Source: a virus
IMG/VR virus record: IMGVR_UViG_3300030333_004008
Coordinates: 1 to 48,650 of that record
Strand: one strand, 5' to 3'
DNA: 48,650 bases
Shown: positions 14,539-22,671 of the stretch, piece after piece
Layout: the number at the start of each line of letters is the position of its first letter
Position numbering within the stretch: the stretch's first letter is position 1
The notes under the pieces: model-generated
Databases searched by the model: none
The model's input: only the letters and a program-made list of their open reading frames with translations
What the model was told of the DNA's origin: nothing
Translations under genes and position numbers: made by a program

Positions 14539-16035
14539 ATGGCAGATATGAATACTGTGATTGGAAACGCTATGCTTTCTGATCAAGACCATGATGCCAG
14601 GACTGGGATAGAAACGACCGCAGGTAATACTGGCGCGTTGCGTAGAAAGTATAACTTCGGTAGTTACGTTTCAGAACTAGCATTAGCTCAAGATCCATTT
14701 TTTAGATTTTTGAGTATGGTTGCCAAAAAACCAACAGATGATCCTGCTTTCAAGTTTACTGAAAAAAGATCGTCTTACACTAAACGATACGCTTATATGA
14801 TTGGATATGATGCTACAGGTGGAAACACTTTTGCTAATCCAGATGCTGGAGATCATACTGCAACAGCAGATTCAAGCGTTTATTCGTTTAAATTTTATAC
14901 TGATTACAACTCTGAAGGTAATCTTCAGAACATTAAAGGTCAAGCTGTAAAGTATTTTGCTGGCGTGACAGGAACTCAGCCTAAATTCTTTGTTCCAGGT
15001 CAAATCATCAAAATTGCTGCTGCTTCTTCAGATTCTAATACTCCAACAGAGTATGAGCTTTGGAAAGTAAATTCAGTTGATTTAGGTACAGCAAACTACG
15101 CAATAGTTAAAGCTACTTGTGTAAAAGGTGCTGCTGCTGCTAGACGTTATCCAGATCCAACTGACTCAGTTGCAAATGGTGGTCCTGGTTTAGGTACAAC
15201 AAGTACTGAAATAGCACAATCTCAAGAAGTTTGCGAACCTTTCAAATGTTATGTAGTTGGTTCAGCTCACGCTGCAGGTTCTGGTTATCCAGAAACTTGG
15301 GCAGATCAACCTTATAGTACTTCACATGGACAAACTCAGATATTCAAAACTTCAGCAGTTATGAATAATACTGATAGAGCTACTGTGTTAAAGTACGAAG
15401 GTAATGAATGGGCTCGTATATGGAAAGAAAAACTAATTGAGCATAAATGGGATATTGAAAACTCATTATTGTTTGGTTCAATGAATACAACAGCTAATAC
15501 TACTGAAGGTGCTGTTGATTTCATTCAAACTTATGGTAACTCATTTAGTTTATCTACAGCTACTAAAACACAAGATGATTTCTTAGATGATTTATCAGCA
15601 ATGTTAGATCCTAGATATAATAATGCAGGCTCAACTGTATTCTTCTGTAATACAGCAGTATACAATTGGTTGCATAAACTATCTGGATACTTTGCTAATA
15701 ACATTGAAATCTCACCTAATTATAGAGCAGACTTCTCTATATCAGGTAAGAAAAAAGTGTTTGGTGTAGATATAACAACAATATCAACTGTATATGGTGA
15801 TATGAATGTAGCACGTAACGTTCACTTAGATGGTACTAATGTTAAAATGATTGGTATCAACATGAAATATTGTGCATACAGACCATTAGTTGGTAACGGT
15901 ATCAATCGTGATACATCAGTCTACGTAGGGGTTCAGACTTTAGAGAACTCTGGTGTCGATCGTAGAGTGGATCAAATCTTAACAGAAGCGGGAATGGAAT
16001 GGTGTTGTCCAGAAACTCACGCTATCTGGGTATAG
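14539..16035 (+). CDS. Major capsid protein, 498 aa
   Basis: The shell protein is identified by position after portal and scaffold, by size, and by composition (beta-rich, few Cys, balanced charge). The opening MADMNTVIGNAMLSDQDHDA and the segment SYVSELALAQDPFFRFLSMV resemble HK97-fold capsid proteins of the group that includes the N4 gp56-like family; I cannot confirm the subgroup by eye. TTAGGAGA lies 6 nt upstream, and a stable hairpin precedes it. The gene has more C-ending and G-ending codons than the rest of the window, consistent with high expression. Confidence 0.88.
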   Translation: MADMNTVIGNAMLSDQDHDARTGIETTAGNTGALRRKYNFGSYVSELALAQDPFFRFLSMVAKKPTDDPAFKFTEKRSSYTKRYAYMIGYDATGGNTFANPDAGDHTATADSSVYSFKFYTDYNSEGNLQNIKGQAVKYFAGVTGTQPKFFVPGQIIKIAAASSDSNTPTEYELWKVNSVDLGTANYAIVKATCVKGAAAARRYPDPTDSVANGGPGLGTTSTEIAQSQEVCEPFKCYVVGSAHAAGSGYPETWADQPYSTSHGQTQIFKTSAVMNNTDRATVLKYEGNEWARIWKEKLIEHKWDIENSLLFGSMNTTANTTEGAVDFIQTYGNSFSLSTATKTQDDFLDDLSAMLDPRYNNAGSTVFFCNTAVYNWLHKLSGYFANNIEISPNYRADFSISGKKKVFGVDITTISTVYGDMNVARNVHLDGTNVKMIGINMKYCAYRPLVGNGINRDTSVYVGVQTLENSGVDRRVDQILTEAGMEWCCPETHAIWV

Positions 16036-16045
16036 GAGGTTTAAG

Positions 16046-16480
16046 ATGAGTATACCTTTATATGGACAAAATAAAGATGGTGACAACTTACAGTATGCTG
16101 CTGATGGTAAAGTAAAAACAGGAGCAATAGCTGCTGCTACACTTTTATCAGCTGCTGACAGTGGTACTATCTATACTATAGACCAAGACGCTGCGTTTAC
16201 GGTAACATTACCTGCAGACGAAGCTGGGTTATGGTTTAGATTTGTACTTACTGATGCTGGTTCAAATGATGTTAAAATTGATAGTGGTGCTTCTAATGGC
16301 ATTAAAGGTTTTAGCATGGATCCATCAACGAGCATAAACGCGGTAGACAATAACTTAGTAAAATTTGCTAGTGGCACTTCTGTCATTGGTGATTATGTTG
16401 AATTATGGAATGATGGCACTACTTGGTGGTGTGAATCTTTCAGTTCAGCAGCTAATGGTATTGTTGGCGCTGACTCGTAA
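16046..16480 (+). CDS. Capsid-accessory (decoration/head-fibre-like) protein A, 144 aa
   Basis: Starts MSIPLYGQNKDGDNLQYAAD. The core shows an alternating beta pattern with a recurring set of blocks: TVTLPADEAG, FRFVLTDAG, GDYVELWNDGTTWWCESF. The same blocks recur in the next gene and in the gene at 20818, so the three form a family inside this genome. Position just after the capsid gene suggests a capsid decoration or head-fibre protein. GGAGG lies 7 nt upstream. Family name not known to me. Confidence 0.75.
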   Translation: MSIPLYGQNKDGDNLQYAADGKVKTGAIAAATLLSAADSGTIYTIDQDAAFTVTLPADEAGLWFRFVLTDAGSNDVKIDSGASNGIKGFSMDPSTSINAVDNNLVKFASGTSVIGDYVELWNDGTTWWCESFSSAANGIVGADS

Positions 16481-16491
16481 GGGGGTGAACA

Positions 16492-16785
16492 ATGGCACAA
16501 ACTAAAAATGGTGCAAGAGCAGGTTGGGCGCAAAATATGGTGGAAACACTTGAAGGCGCTGTAACTCTTAAAGCATCCGATAGTGGAAAGATATTTCTTT
16601 GCATTGCAGCCACAGTAACTTTACCTGATGCAGCTGACGCTGGTGCAGGTTGGCATGCTAAGTTTGTATATAAATCTGGAGCAGCTTCGACTGTAAACTC
16701 TTCAGGTAATATAGACGCAGCAGGTGATTTCTGTGATGTAGTTTGTGATGGAAGTAACTTCTACAATGCTAAATACATAGCATAG
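16492..16785 (+). CDS. Capsid-accessory (decoration/head-fibre-like) protein B, 97 aa
   Basis: Starts MAQTKNGARAGWAQNMVETL. It is a short version of its upstream neighbour, with blocks KIFLCIAATVTLPDAADAGA, HAKFVYKSGA and GDFCDVVCDGSNFYNAKYIA. It lacks the middle ~40 residues present in the other two copies, so it may be the minimal domain. A GGGGGTG ribosome site is 6 nt upstream. Likely a virion surface protein. Confidence 0.75.
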   Translation: MAQTKNGARAGWAQNMVETLEGAVTLKASDSGKIFLCIAATVTLPDAADAGAGWHAKFVYKSGAASTVNSSGNIDAAGDFCDVVCDGSNFYNAKYIA

Positions 16786-16803
16786 TAATAACAAATAGAT
16801 CTG

Positions 16804-16831
16804 CCCTCTGATAGTGTGTTCTCTCAGGGGG
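16804..16831 (+). promoter_or_regulatory. Hairpin after the capsid cluster
   Basis: CCCTCTGA pairs with TCAGGGGG (8 bp, one G-U) around a 12-nt loop, in the 71-nt gap before the 605-aa gene. No U-tract follows, so it is more likely an mRNA 3'-end stabiliser or partial terminator closing the highly expressed capsid messages. Confidence 0.4.
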
Positions 16832-16856
16832 TGGGTCGCTTAACTAAAAGGAAAAA

Positions 16857-18674
16857 ATGAGTTTTAAAACAGACGTAGAAGCAATAACAGGTTTAACACT
16901 TGATTCAGATGGAAATACTAGATGTACTGGATTTTTAAAAGAAGGTGTATTAGATGTAACTAATAGACATATATCTTTAAAACCACAAGATGCTAGTCAG
17001 TATCAAAGAGCCTCTTCTGAACAAACTGCACAAGGATTAGATTTAAATTCTGCTACTATATTGTCTGTTGTTAGAGAATCAGGTACAGATAATGATTGGA
17101 GAGCTTGTAGACCTATAACTGTAGATGTTCAATCAAGAGTAACTGATATAAACAGTATACATTACGCATCTAAATATAATCCTGCATTTTTAATTCATGA
17201 TGATGGAAAACTTTACGTTTATCCAGAACCTAGCAGTAATCCTGATGCTTATAAAGTTTATTATGTAAACAATGATCCTGTTGATGGTGCAGGAAACAGT
17301 TTAACATATGATGATATTTCAATAGGTTATTTTCCGCTTGATAAAGTATATTTAGTAACAATATATGCAGGTATAAAAGAATTAGATTATTTAGCAGGAA
17401 GTAAGCATGTTATGCCTACTATTCCTACAGATATAGCTGAACCTGTATTACCTAACACATTAGCTGATGCTAATATTGGTGTTGATTTTGTAGAACCTAT
17501 TTGGGAAGAGTTATCATTATCTTCTATACCTGATATGAATTTACCTGAAGCGCCTGTTGCGCCTTCAATAGATACTATAAGCGTTGGAAGTTTTGGAAGC
17601 GCTCCTGCTTATAATAAGCCAACTTTAAACTTAGATGCAGCGCCTACTATAAATGATTTAACCATAACGGCAATACCACCAGTAGCGCCTACATTATCAA
17701 GTACTAGTATATCTTTTTCAGAGTCTGCTCCAACATATATTCCGCCTGTTTTAAATACACCTGATTATGCAGATGTTAATACATGGATAAATACAGAAGA
17801 AGATCCTGAAATGGCAGCATCTAGATTGCAAGATATTCAAGTAAAAATTTCACAATTTCAAGCTGAAGTTCAAAATAGCGTTCAATCTTTTACTGAACAA
17901 TCAACAGAGTACACTACAAAATTTCAAGAAGCAACGCAAAATGCTCAGCTATCAAGTAAAGATGAAGATCAATCAATACAATTATATGTTCAACAATTAC
18001 AAGAATATCAAGTATCTGTAAATAAAGAAGTACAACAGTTTACAAATAATATGAATAAAGATATAAAATTATGGGAATCTAAAAGATTAAGCGATGTTCA
18101 AGAATTTACTTCTAAAGTTCAAGATGAGTTAAATGAATTTAATTCACAAAATGCAGCGTATCAAACTGATTTTCAAAAAGCTGTACAAGATGCTCAATTA
18201 GGTGAAAGTGAAGAAGCAAGAAAATTACAACAATATGGGCAAGATATTCAAAACTATTCTGCTCAAGTAAATAAAGAAATACAAAGATGGCAAACAGAAG
18301 AATTTACAAAAGTATTTAATGAATGGAGCACAAGGTATCAAGGTAATTTAGCTAAGTATACACAAGACATACAAAAAGAAGTAGCTAGAATAAATTCAAA
18401 TATACAAAAATTCCAAGTTGAAACAGGCTATGATACTAGCGTATATACTTTAGATATACAAAAAGCTATTCAAACTTATCAACAAGATGTTGCTAATTAT
18501 AGTGCTAAAATTCAAAAATACGGAGCTCAAGTACAAAAGGTTAAAATGGATATAGATTTATATCAACAAAAATCTTTAAAACTTCAAAAACAATATGATA
18601 ATGCTTTTTTAATGATGGCTCCTAAGCAAATGCAACAACAACAACAGCCAGCACGTAGAAGAAGGAGAAGATAA
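16857..18674 (+). CDS. Virion protein with long coiled coil and poly-Gln/hexa-Arg end, 605 aa
   Basis: Three parts are visible. Residues 1-220 form a folded head domain (GFLKEGVLDVTNRHISLKP; YIGYFPLD-like repeats of strands; HDDGKLYVYPEPSSNP) resembling connector or adaptor domains of phage heads. Residues 225-305 are a Pro/Ala/Ser linker. Residues 318-580 are a long Gln-rich coiled coil (QDIQVKISQFQAEVQNSVQ and similar heptads) with near-repeats. The chain ends with five Gln and six Arg (600-605). A basic tail on a fibre-like protein may contact DNA or the capsid. It shares one base with the next gene. Role inferred as head-tail connection or internal structure. Confidence 0.75.
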   Translation: MSFKTDVEAITGLTLDSDGNTRCTGFLKEGVLDVTNRHISLKPQDASQYQRASSEQTAQGLDLNSATILSVVRESGTDNDWRACRPITVDVQSRVTDINSIHYASKYNPAFLIHDDGKLYVYPEPSSNPDAYKVYYVNNDPVDGAGNSLTYDDISIGYFPLDKVYLVTIYAGIKELDYLAGSKHVMPTIPTDIAEPVLPNTLADANIGVDFVEPIWEELSLSSIPDMNLPEAPVAPSIDTISVGSFGSAPAYNKPTLNLDAAPTINDLTITAIPPVAPTLSSTSISFSESAPTYIPPVLNTPDYADVNTWINTEEDPEMAASRLQDIQVKISQFQAEVQNSVQSFTEQSTEYTTKFQEATQNAQLSSKDEDQSIQLYVQQLQEYQVSVNKEVQQFTNNMNKDIKLWESKRLSDVQEFTSKVQDELNEFNSQNAAYQTDFQKAVQDAQLGESEEARKLQQYGQDIQNYSAQVNKEIQRWQTEEFTKVFNEWSTRYQGNLAKYTQDIQKEVARINSNIQKFQVETGYDTSVYTLDIQKAIQTYQQDVANYSAKIQKYGAQVQKVKMDIDLYQQKSLKLQKQYDNAFLMMAPKQMQQQQQPARRRRRR

Positions 18675-19120
18675 TGGCGACAACAAGAATGACAGTAAAA
18701 ACAGGATTACAAGTATATCACGTAAACGCATCTTCTGGTGATATGCCAGAAAGTAAAGTTGGAACAAGTGATACTGCAGCACAAGGTTTAGGTGGTTCGG
18801 GAGATTTTCAAATAGAATCAGATTCTACTATGACTCATAGTACTGCACACAAAGTACAAGGTACAACAGGTGCTGCAATAGGATCAGGAGCTATAACAGC
18901 TTATATACATATTAAAAATACAGGTTTTTCAGATTCAGATAAAACTACCTCTACAGCACAAGGATTAAAAATAGGGTTAGGATCAGATACTCAACATTTT
19001 ACATTAGAGCCAGGTGAGTCTATATGTTTACATGGATTAGGGTCTGGTTGTGATAACTTAAGTGAAATATATTTAGATTCTGAAAGTGGTAACGTTTACG
19101 CTGAAGTAACATATCACTAA
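18674..19120 (+). CDS. Small structural protein of unknown type, 148 aa
   Basis: Starts MATTRMTVKTGLQVYHVNAS. It is rich in Gly, Ser and Thr, with beta strands (AITAYIHIKNTGF, FTLEPGESICLHGLGSG, NVYAEVTYH), giving a small beta-sandwich-like pattern. The segment HFTLEPGESICL recalls accessory structural proteins that wrap around tail or capsid, but I do not recognise a family. Coupled by TAATG to the coiled-coil gene and followed after 8 nt by the connector gene. Confidence 0.7.
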   Translation: MATTRMTVKTGLQVYHVNASSGDMPESKVGTSDTAAQGLGGSGDFQIESDSTMTHSTAHKVQGTTGAAIGSGAITAYIHIKNTGFSDSDKTTSTAQGLKIGLGSDTQHFTLEPGESICLHGLGSGCDNLSEIYLDSESGNVYAEVTYH

Positions 19121-19128
19121 GGAGAGTT

Positions 19129-19410
19129 ATGAAAGTAATTGAATTAATGGAAAAAGCGGGGATTAATCAAACTGGTAGAGCTATTATGTACATTAAAGAA
19201 GCATTAGCTGAAATAGCAGTTATATCCCCTACCCATACTACTACTACTAGGATTGATATAGTTAAAGATCAAAGATTTTATGAAGTTCCTAATGATGCAT
19301 TACGTATGCTTGATTTAAGATGTAAAGATCATGATAACGATGATGGGTTGTACCAATCAATTCCTAGATCAATATATGAACCACAAACACAGGATGCAGA
19401 TGGCAAATAA
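19129..19410 (+). CDS. Head-tail connector, N-terminal part, 93 aa
   Basis: Starts MKVIELMEKAGINQTGRAIM, then an IKEALAEIA helix and TRIDIVKDQRFYEVPNDALR, a layout typical of the N-terminal half of podovirus head-completion/tail adaptor proteins (helix, strand ending YEVP, helix). It ends DADGK just where the next frame begins, with an 11-nt overlap. A +1 shift at GGC-AAA-TAA would join it to the downstream gene into a ~300-residue protein. AAGGAG lies 6 nt upstream. Confidence 0.7.
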   Translation: MKVIELMEKAGINQTGRAIMYIKEALAEIAVISPTHTTTTRIDIVKDQRFYEVPNDALRMLDLRCKDHDNDDGLYQSIPRSIYEPQTQDADGK

Positions 19411-20020
19411 AAAATACGCATATTATAATAAGGGCAATAAAATTGCTTTAATAGAAAAGGAAGTAGAAGATATACAAAATTCGAGCTTTGGTAAATATTT
19501 AAGTCCTAAAGCTGCTGTAACTGATGGTTTAGAAATAGAGTATAGTTACAGTCCTGTATATAAAATAGGTAACTTAGCTGATATTCAAACTGGAATAACA
19601 GGTTATGAAACATCTTCTGGTAATTTAAAATTTGTAGGTTCAGGTTTATCTACTGATGCAGCTATTGATTATATAGTTATAACAACAGGTAATTTTGCTG
19701 GTCTTCATAAAGTTTCTACATTAAATGCAAGTTATTGGATTACTACTACTAAATATAATGGTTCAGCAGTAACAGATACATTAACAGCTTATACTGATGT
19801 AACTTATATGAGTGATGAAGATTTTGAATTGGATTTAACTGAATATCAAGCACAAGCAATAGTTTATTATTTAAAAGCAAAAATGGCTGAAGATGCTAGA
19901 GATATGGATGGAAGAGAATACTTTTTAAGATTATTTAAAAAACAAATAGAAAAAGCTTCTAGTTCTAGAAAAGCTGGAGTTCATTTTATACAAAGTTTTT
20001 GGGGGATGAGAAATGGGTAA
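19400..20020 (+). CDS. Head-tail connector, C-terminal part, 206 aa
   Basis: Begins MANKKYAYYNKGNKIALIEK, which looks like the middle of an adaptor protein (a YYN-GNKI strand pair) rather than a natural N-terminus. It continues with beta strands and a unique insert with repeated Thr/Gly (about 60-140), and ends with helices YQAQAIVYYLKAKMAEDARD and EYFLRLFKKQIEKASSS typical of connector C-termini. An ATG at 19400 with a weak AGG 6 nt upstream allows independent translation; frameshift from the upstream gene is the alternative. It overlaps the next gene by 8 nt. Confidence 0.75.
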   Translation: MANKKYAYYNKGNKIALIEKEVEDIQNSSFGKYLSPKAAVTDGLEIEYSYSPVYKIGNLADIQTGITGYETSSGNLKFVGSGLSTDAAIDYIVITTGNFAGLHKVSTLNASYWITTTKYNGSAVTDTLTAYTDVTYMSDEDFELDLTEYQAQAIVYYLKAKMAEDARDMDGREYFLRLFKKQIEKASSSRKAGVHFIQSFWGMRNG

Positions 20021-20411
20021 ATTAGGAACTTATAGTTGTGATGAAGCTTTAAATATAGAGCACACAGGAGGAGATCATGTTGCTATTAAAAACGATGGAG
20101 ATGGTCAAATGTTTTCTCGTGATGTTACTAATTATAAAAAAATAAGAATAAAATTTGGGAATAGTATCCCAGGATTATTAACAGGTGGCCTGCAATATTA
20201 TGGTTTAACTTTTACAAGAAATGCTGCTGAAACTTTTACTTTACCTAATTCTTCATCTTTGCATTTTGAATTAAATAAGGCTCTTATTGAAATAGATATA
20301 CCTACTTCAGTTAATGGTGTTGAAGTTAATAAATCAAATGGAGATACAATTTACATGAATTTTAGAAGCTCAACTCATGGTGGAGTATATTACGCTATAG
20401 AATTAATATAA
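20013..20411 (+). CDS. Beta-rich virion protein, tandem paralogue 1, 132 aa
   Basis: Starts MGKLGTYSCDEALNIEHTGG. Blocks shared with the following gene: Y(T/S)xxEALNI near the start, D-V-T-x-Y-x-KI, SSS-LHFE, (I/E)I(D/I)IPTSxNGxE and an aromatic ending. The pattern is mostly beta strand, as in small tail or surface proteins. It starts inside the connector gene (8-nt overlap). Probably a virion component; no family recognised. Confidence 0.7.
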   Translation: MGKLGTYSCDEALNIEHTGGDHVAIKNDGDGQMFSRDVTNYKKIRIKFGNSIPGLLTGGLQYYGLTFTRNAAETFTLPNSSSLHFELNKALIEIDIPTSVNGVEVNKSNGDTIYMNFRSSTHGGVYYAIELI

Positions 20412-20419
20412 GGAGAGTT

Positions 20420-20815
20420 ATGTCGAATATAAATAAATATACATCTAAAGAAGCTTTGAATATAAGCATTACATCAGATTGGAATGTTACAGAAATAGAT
20501 GATAATAGTACTCCATGGGTGTCTGGGGAAGATCCTGATGAAACACAACATATAGATGTAACAGGTTATCATAAAATATTATTTACTTATACTTCTGTTG
20601 CTAATCCAATTGAATATATGGCATATACTTTTTCAACTTCTCCAAGTGATATAGTTTTGTCAAGCAGCACTTCACATATGGAAATACAAGCAGGAACTTT
20701 TGAAATAATTATTCCAACTTCTATAAATGGTAGAGAAATTAAATCAAGTGATACAGTTTACTGGAATATTGTAGCTTCTCACGCAAATAACATAATAAGA
20801 TATGTAAAGGAGTAA
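20420..20815 (+). CDS. Beta-rich virion protein, tandem paralogue 2, 131 aa
   Basis: Starts MSNINKYTSKEALNISITSD and follows its paralogue by 8 nt, with the shared blocks (KYTSKEALNI, IDVTGYHKILFTY, SSTSHMEIQAGTFEIIIPTS, NGREI). Identity is clear but moderate, so the duplication is old. The two may form a heteromer or bind different partners. GGAGAG precedes the start. Confidence 0.7.
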   Translation: MSNINKYTSKEALNISITSDWNVTEIDDNSTPWVSGEDPDETQHIDVTGYHKILFTYTSVANPIEYMAYTFSTSPSDIVLSSSTSHMEIQAGTFEIIIPTSINGREIKSSDTVYWNIVASHANNIIRYVKE

Positions 20816-20817
20816 GA

Positions 20818-21282
20818 ATGGGTTTAAAAGTATTAAGTGTTGCGCCAGCAGAAAGATCATCAGTTTACAATATTACAAGTGATACAACTTTAACAAAAAT
20901 AAAACATGATGGAGCTATTATAGTAGTAAATCATCTTACTGGTGTTAGTGCTATTGATTTACCTGCTGCTGCTGATGCTGAAGGAATGAAGGTTACAATA
21001 ATAGTAGGGGTAACTGTAACTTCAGATTTTCATATAGACGGACAAGGAACTTCTGCAATAAGAATGCATGCTGTTGCTGATGATGGAGCAGAAGCAACTA
21101 ATACGGTTTGGGGAGTAAATAGGTATATAGTATATGATGAAAGTGAAGGTAGTGGTTTAGGTGGAGCAGCAAATGGTATAATAGGTGATATTTGTGAATT
21201 AGTTTGCACAGGTGGATTTTGGGTTGCTAAATGCTTTTCAAGAACTGGAACATGGATATCAGATTCGGATGGTACGATTTAA
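20818..21282 (+). CDS. Capsid-accessory (decoration/head-fibre-like) protein C, 154 aa
   Basis: Starts MGLKVLSVAPAERSSVYNIT. Third member of the family at 16046 and 16492, with blocks VSAIDLPAAADAEG, KVTIIVGVTVTSDFHIDGQG, NGIIGDICELVCTGGFWVAK. It carries an extra insert near residues 85-110 and sits 4 kb away from the other two. Its stop shares a base with the next ATG. Likely a surface protein of head or tail. Confidence 0.7.
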   Translation: MGLKVLSVAPAERSSVYNITSDTTLTKIKHDGAIIVVNHLTGVSAIDLPAAADAEGMKVTIIVGVTVTSDFHIDGQGTSAIRMHAVADDGAEATNTVWGVNRYIVYDESEGSGLGGAANGIIGDICELVCTGGFWVAKCFSRTGTWISDSDGTI

Positions 21283-21443
21283 TGGACGTAGATAGCTTAA
21301 AATCAGCAGTTATTGGTTCAGGAGGGTTAAGTGTCCAGTATATGGATTTCTTGCCTGAAATGATACGTTTAAGCGTTGGGCTAATAACTATAGTATATTT
21401 TGTATATAAAATAATGTTAATTAAAAAACAACTAAAGGAGTAA
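21282..21443 (+). CDS. Small membrane protein, 53 aa
   Basis: Starts MDVDSLKSAVIGSGGLSVQY; one hydrophobic segment (RLSVGLITIVYFVYKIML, about residues 29-46) and a basic tail KKQLKE. The start is set by the TAATG overlap with the previous stop; a longer frame from 21231 would overlap the preceding gene heavily. A single-span protein in the pre-lysis cluster could be a holin or holin-like component, but it cannot be assigned. Confidence 0.65.
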   Translation: MDVDSLKSAVIGSGGLSVQYMDFLPEMIRLSVGLITIVYFVYKIMLIKKQLKE

Positions 21444-21446
21444 TGT

Positions 21447-22226
21447 ATGAAAAAAGTGGATACTGGGGTTGTTAAGAGAATAATAGTGACGCCAGATAAA
21501 CACTTTCCCTTACATGACCAAAAGGCAATAAACTGCCTTAAGAAGACGATTGAAATAGTAAAACCTGACGCGTATGTGGATTTAGGTGATGTTGGAGAAT
21601 GGCACGCTTTTAGTGCGTGGAGATTTAAAAGAAGAAAAGCCCCACCACTAGAATTTTTGATAGATGATTTTGACCAGGATGTAAAAGATGTAAATGCAGG
21701 AATGGATCAAATTGATGAAAGCTTAGATAAAGCAGGATGTAAAGAAAAATATATTACTGAAGGTAATCATGATAATTGGCTTAACTTTGCAGTAGAAAAA
21801 TATCCTTACATACCTCAATATAAGTTTCCTAATGCTGTTAACCTTAAGGATAGAGGTTATAAATATTATCCTATGGGCAAAAAGTTAAAAATAGGTAAAC
21901 TTTATTTTTATCATGGACATCAATATGGGGGACAATACCATACTGCTAATCATCTTAGAAAACTTGGATGTAACGTAATGTATGGACATTGGCATGATCT
22001 TCAACAAATGTCTGCTACTCACATGGATGGACCTAAGTCCGCTTGGAGTATTGGGTGTTTAAAAGATATGAAAGAAGAAGCAAATTCTTGGCTTGGTGGA
22101 AGACCAATAAATTGGGCTCATGCTTTTGCGATAGTAGATTTTTACAGAGGTGGATTATTTACTGTTCATATTATACAAATGATTAATGGTAAAACCTCTT
22201 TATGGGGAGAGTTAATAGAAGGGTAA
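21447..22226 (+). CDS. Calcineurin-like metallophosphoesterase, 259 aa
   Basis: All motifs of the dimetal phosphoesterase fold are present: PDKH (Asp17, His19), LGD (Asp48), GNHD (106-109), HGH (156-158) and GHWHD (180-184). Enzymes of this family hydrolyse phosphomono- or diesters using Mn or Fe. The substrate is unknown; in phages such enzymes can process nucleotides, RNA ends or DNA. It sits in the structural operon between two small membrane proteins, 3 nt after the first, which is an unusual place for a soluble enzyme and raises the possibility of a virion or late-infection role. Confidence 0.92.
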   Translation: MKKVDTGVVKRIIVTPDKHFPLHDQKAINCLKKTIEIVKPDAYVDLGDVGEWHAFSAWRFKRRKAPPLEFLIDDFDQDVKDVNAGMDQIDESLDKAGCKEKYITEGNHDNWLNFAVEKYPYIPQYKFPNAVNLKDRGYKYYPMGKKLKIGKLYFYHGHQYGGQYHTANHLRKLGCNVMYGHWHDLQQMSATHMDGPKSAWSIGCLKDMKEEANSWLGGRPINWAHAFAIVDFYRGGLFTVHIIQMINGKTSLWGELIEG

Positions 22227-22229
22227 TGA

Positions 22230-22538
22230 ATGGATATACTTACAATATTGGAACAATTTGGAATACCAGTGGCGGTAGCAATGGCGTTCGGATTCTTTAT
22301 TTGGAAACAAAACAGGTTCATTCAATCTACTCTTATGACAGAACTAGACCAAGACTTCAAGAGGTTGGAAGGTATTATTATTAAATTAATAGACCAACAA
22401 AAATTAGTACAAATGGAACAAAAAAAATTAAACGGAATATTTAAAGCACAAGTAGAAATTATCGCAAGGCTTTCTGGCAACGGATTAAAAGATAAATTTT
22501 TAAGAATGATGGAAAAAGGTGGTATGAACGATGAATGA
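22230..22538 (+). CDS. Membrane-anchored helical protein, holin candidate, 102 aa
   Basis: The N-terminus ILEQFGIPVAVAMAFGFFIW (residues 6-25) is a membrane span followed by a charged heptad region (TELDQDFKRLEGIIIKLIDQ, LVQMEQKKLNGI), then a basic C-terminus. A short N-terminal anchor plus cytoplasmic coiled coil resembles the BhlA/YvrJ-like holin-associated type. Three bases separate it from the phosphoesterase. Holin function is inference. Confidence 0.65.
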   Translation: MDILTILEQFGIPVAVAMAFGFFIWKQNRFIQSTLMTELDQDFKRLEGIIIKLIDQQKLVQMEQKKLNGIFKAQVEIIARLSGNGLKDKFLRMMEKGGMNDE

Positions 22539-22671
22539 AACTAAAAAAGTAAAAATAGAAACTCCTATAGGATCTATTGAATCAGATAGTGGAAATCATT
22601 TTGTTGATATTGCTAGCGTAATGTTAATTATTATGTGTGTAGTTATGTTTAAGAAAGTTATGAAATTATGA
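22531..22671 (+). CDS. Small membrane protein, 46 aa
   Basis: Starts MNETKKVKIETPIGSIESDS, with one hydrophobic segment (FVDIASVMLIIMCVVMF, about residues 24-40) and a basic end KKVMKL. It overlaps the previous gene by 8 nt and the next by 4 (ATGA). Tail-anchored topology is likely. It could be part of a lysis cassette with its two membrane neighbours. No family recognised. Confidence 0.6.
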   Translation: MNETKKVKIETPIGSIESDSGNHFVDIASVMLIIMCVVMFKKVMKL

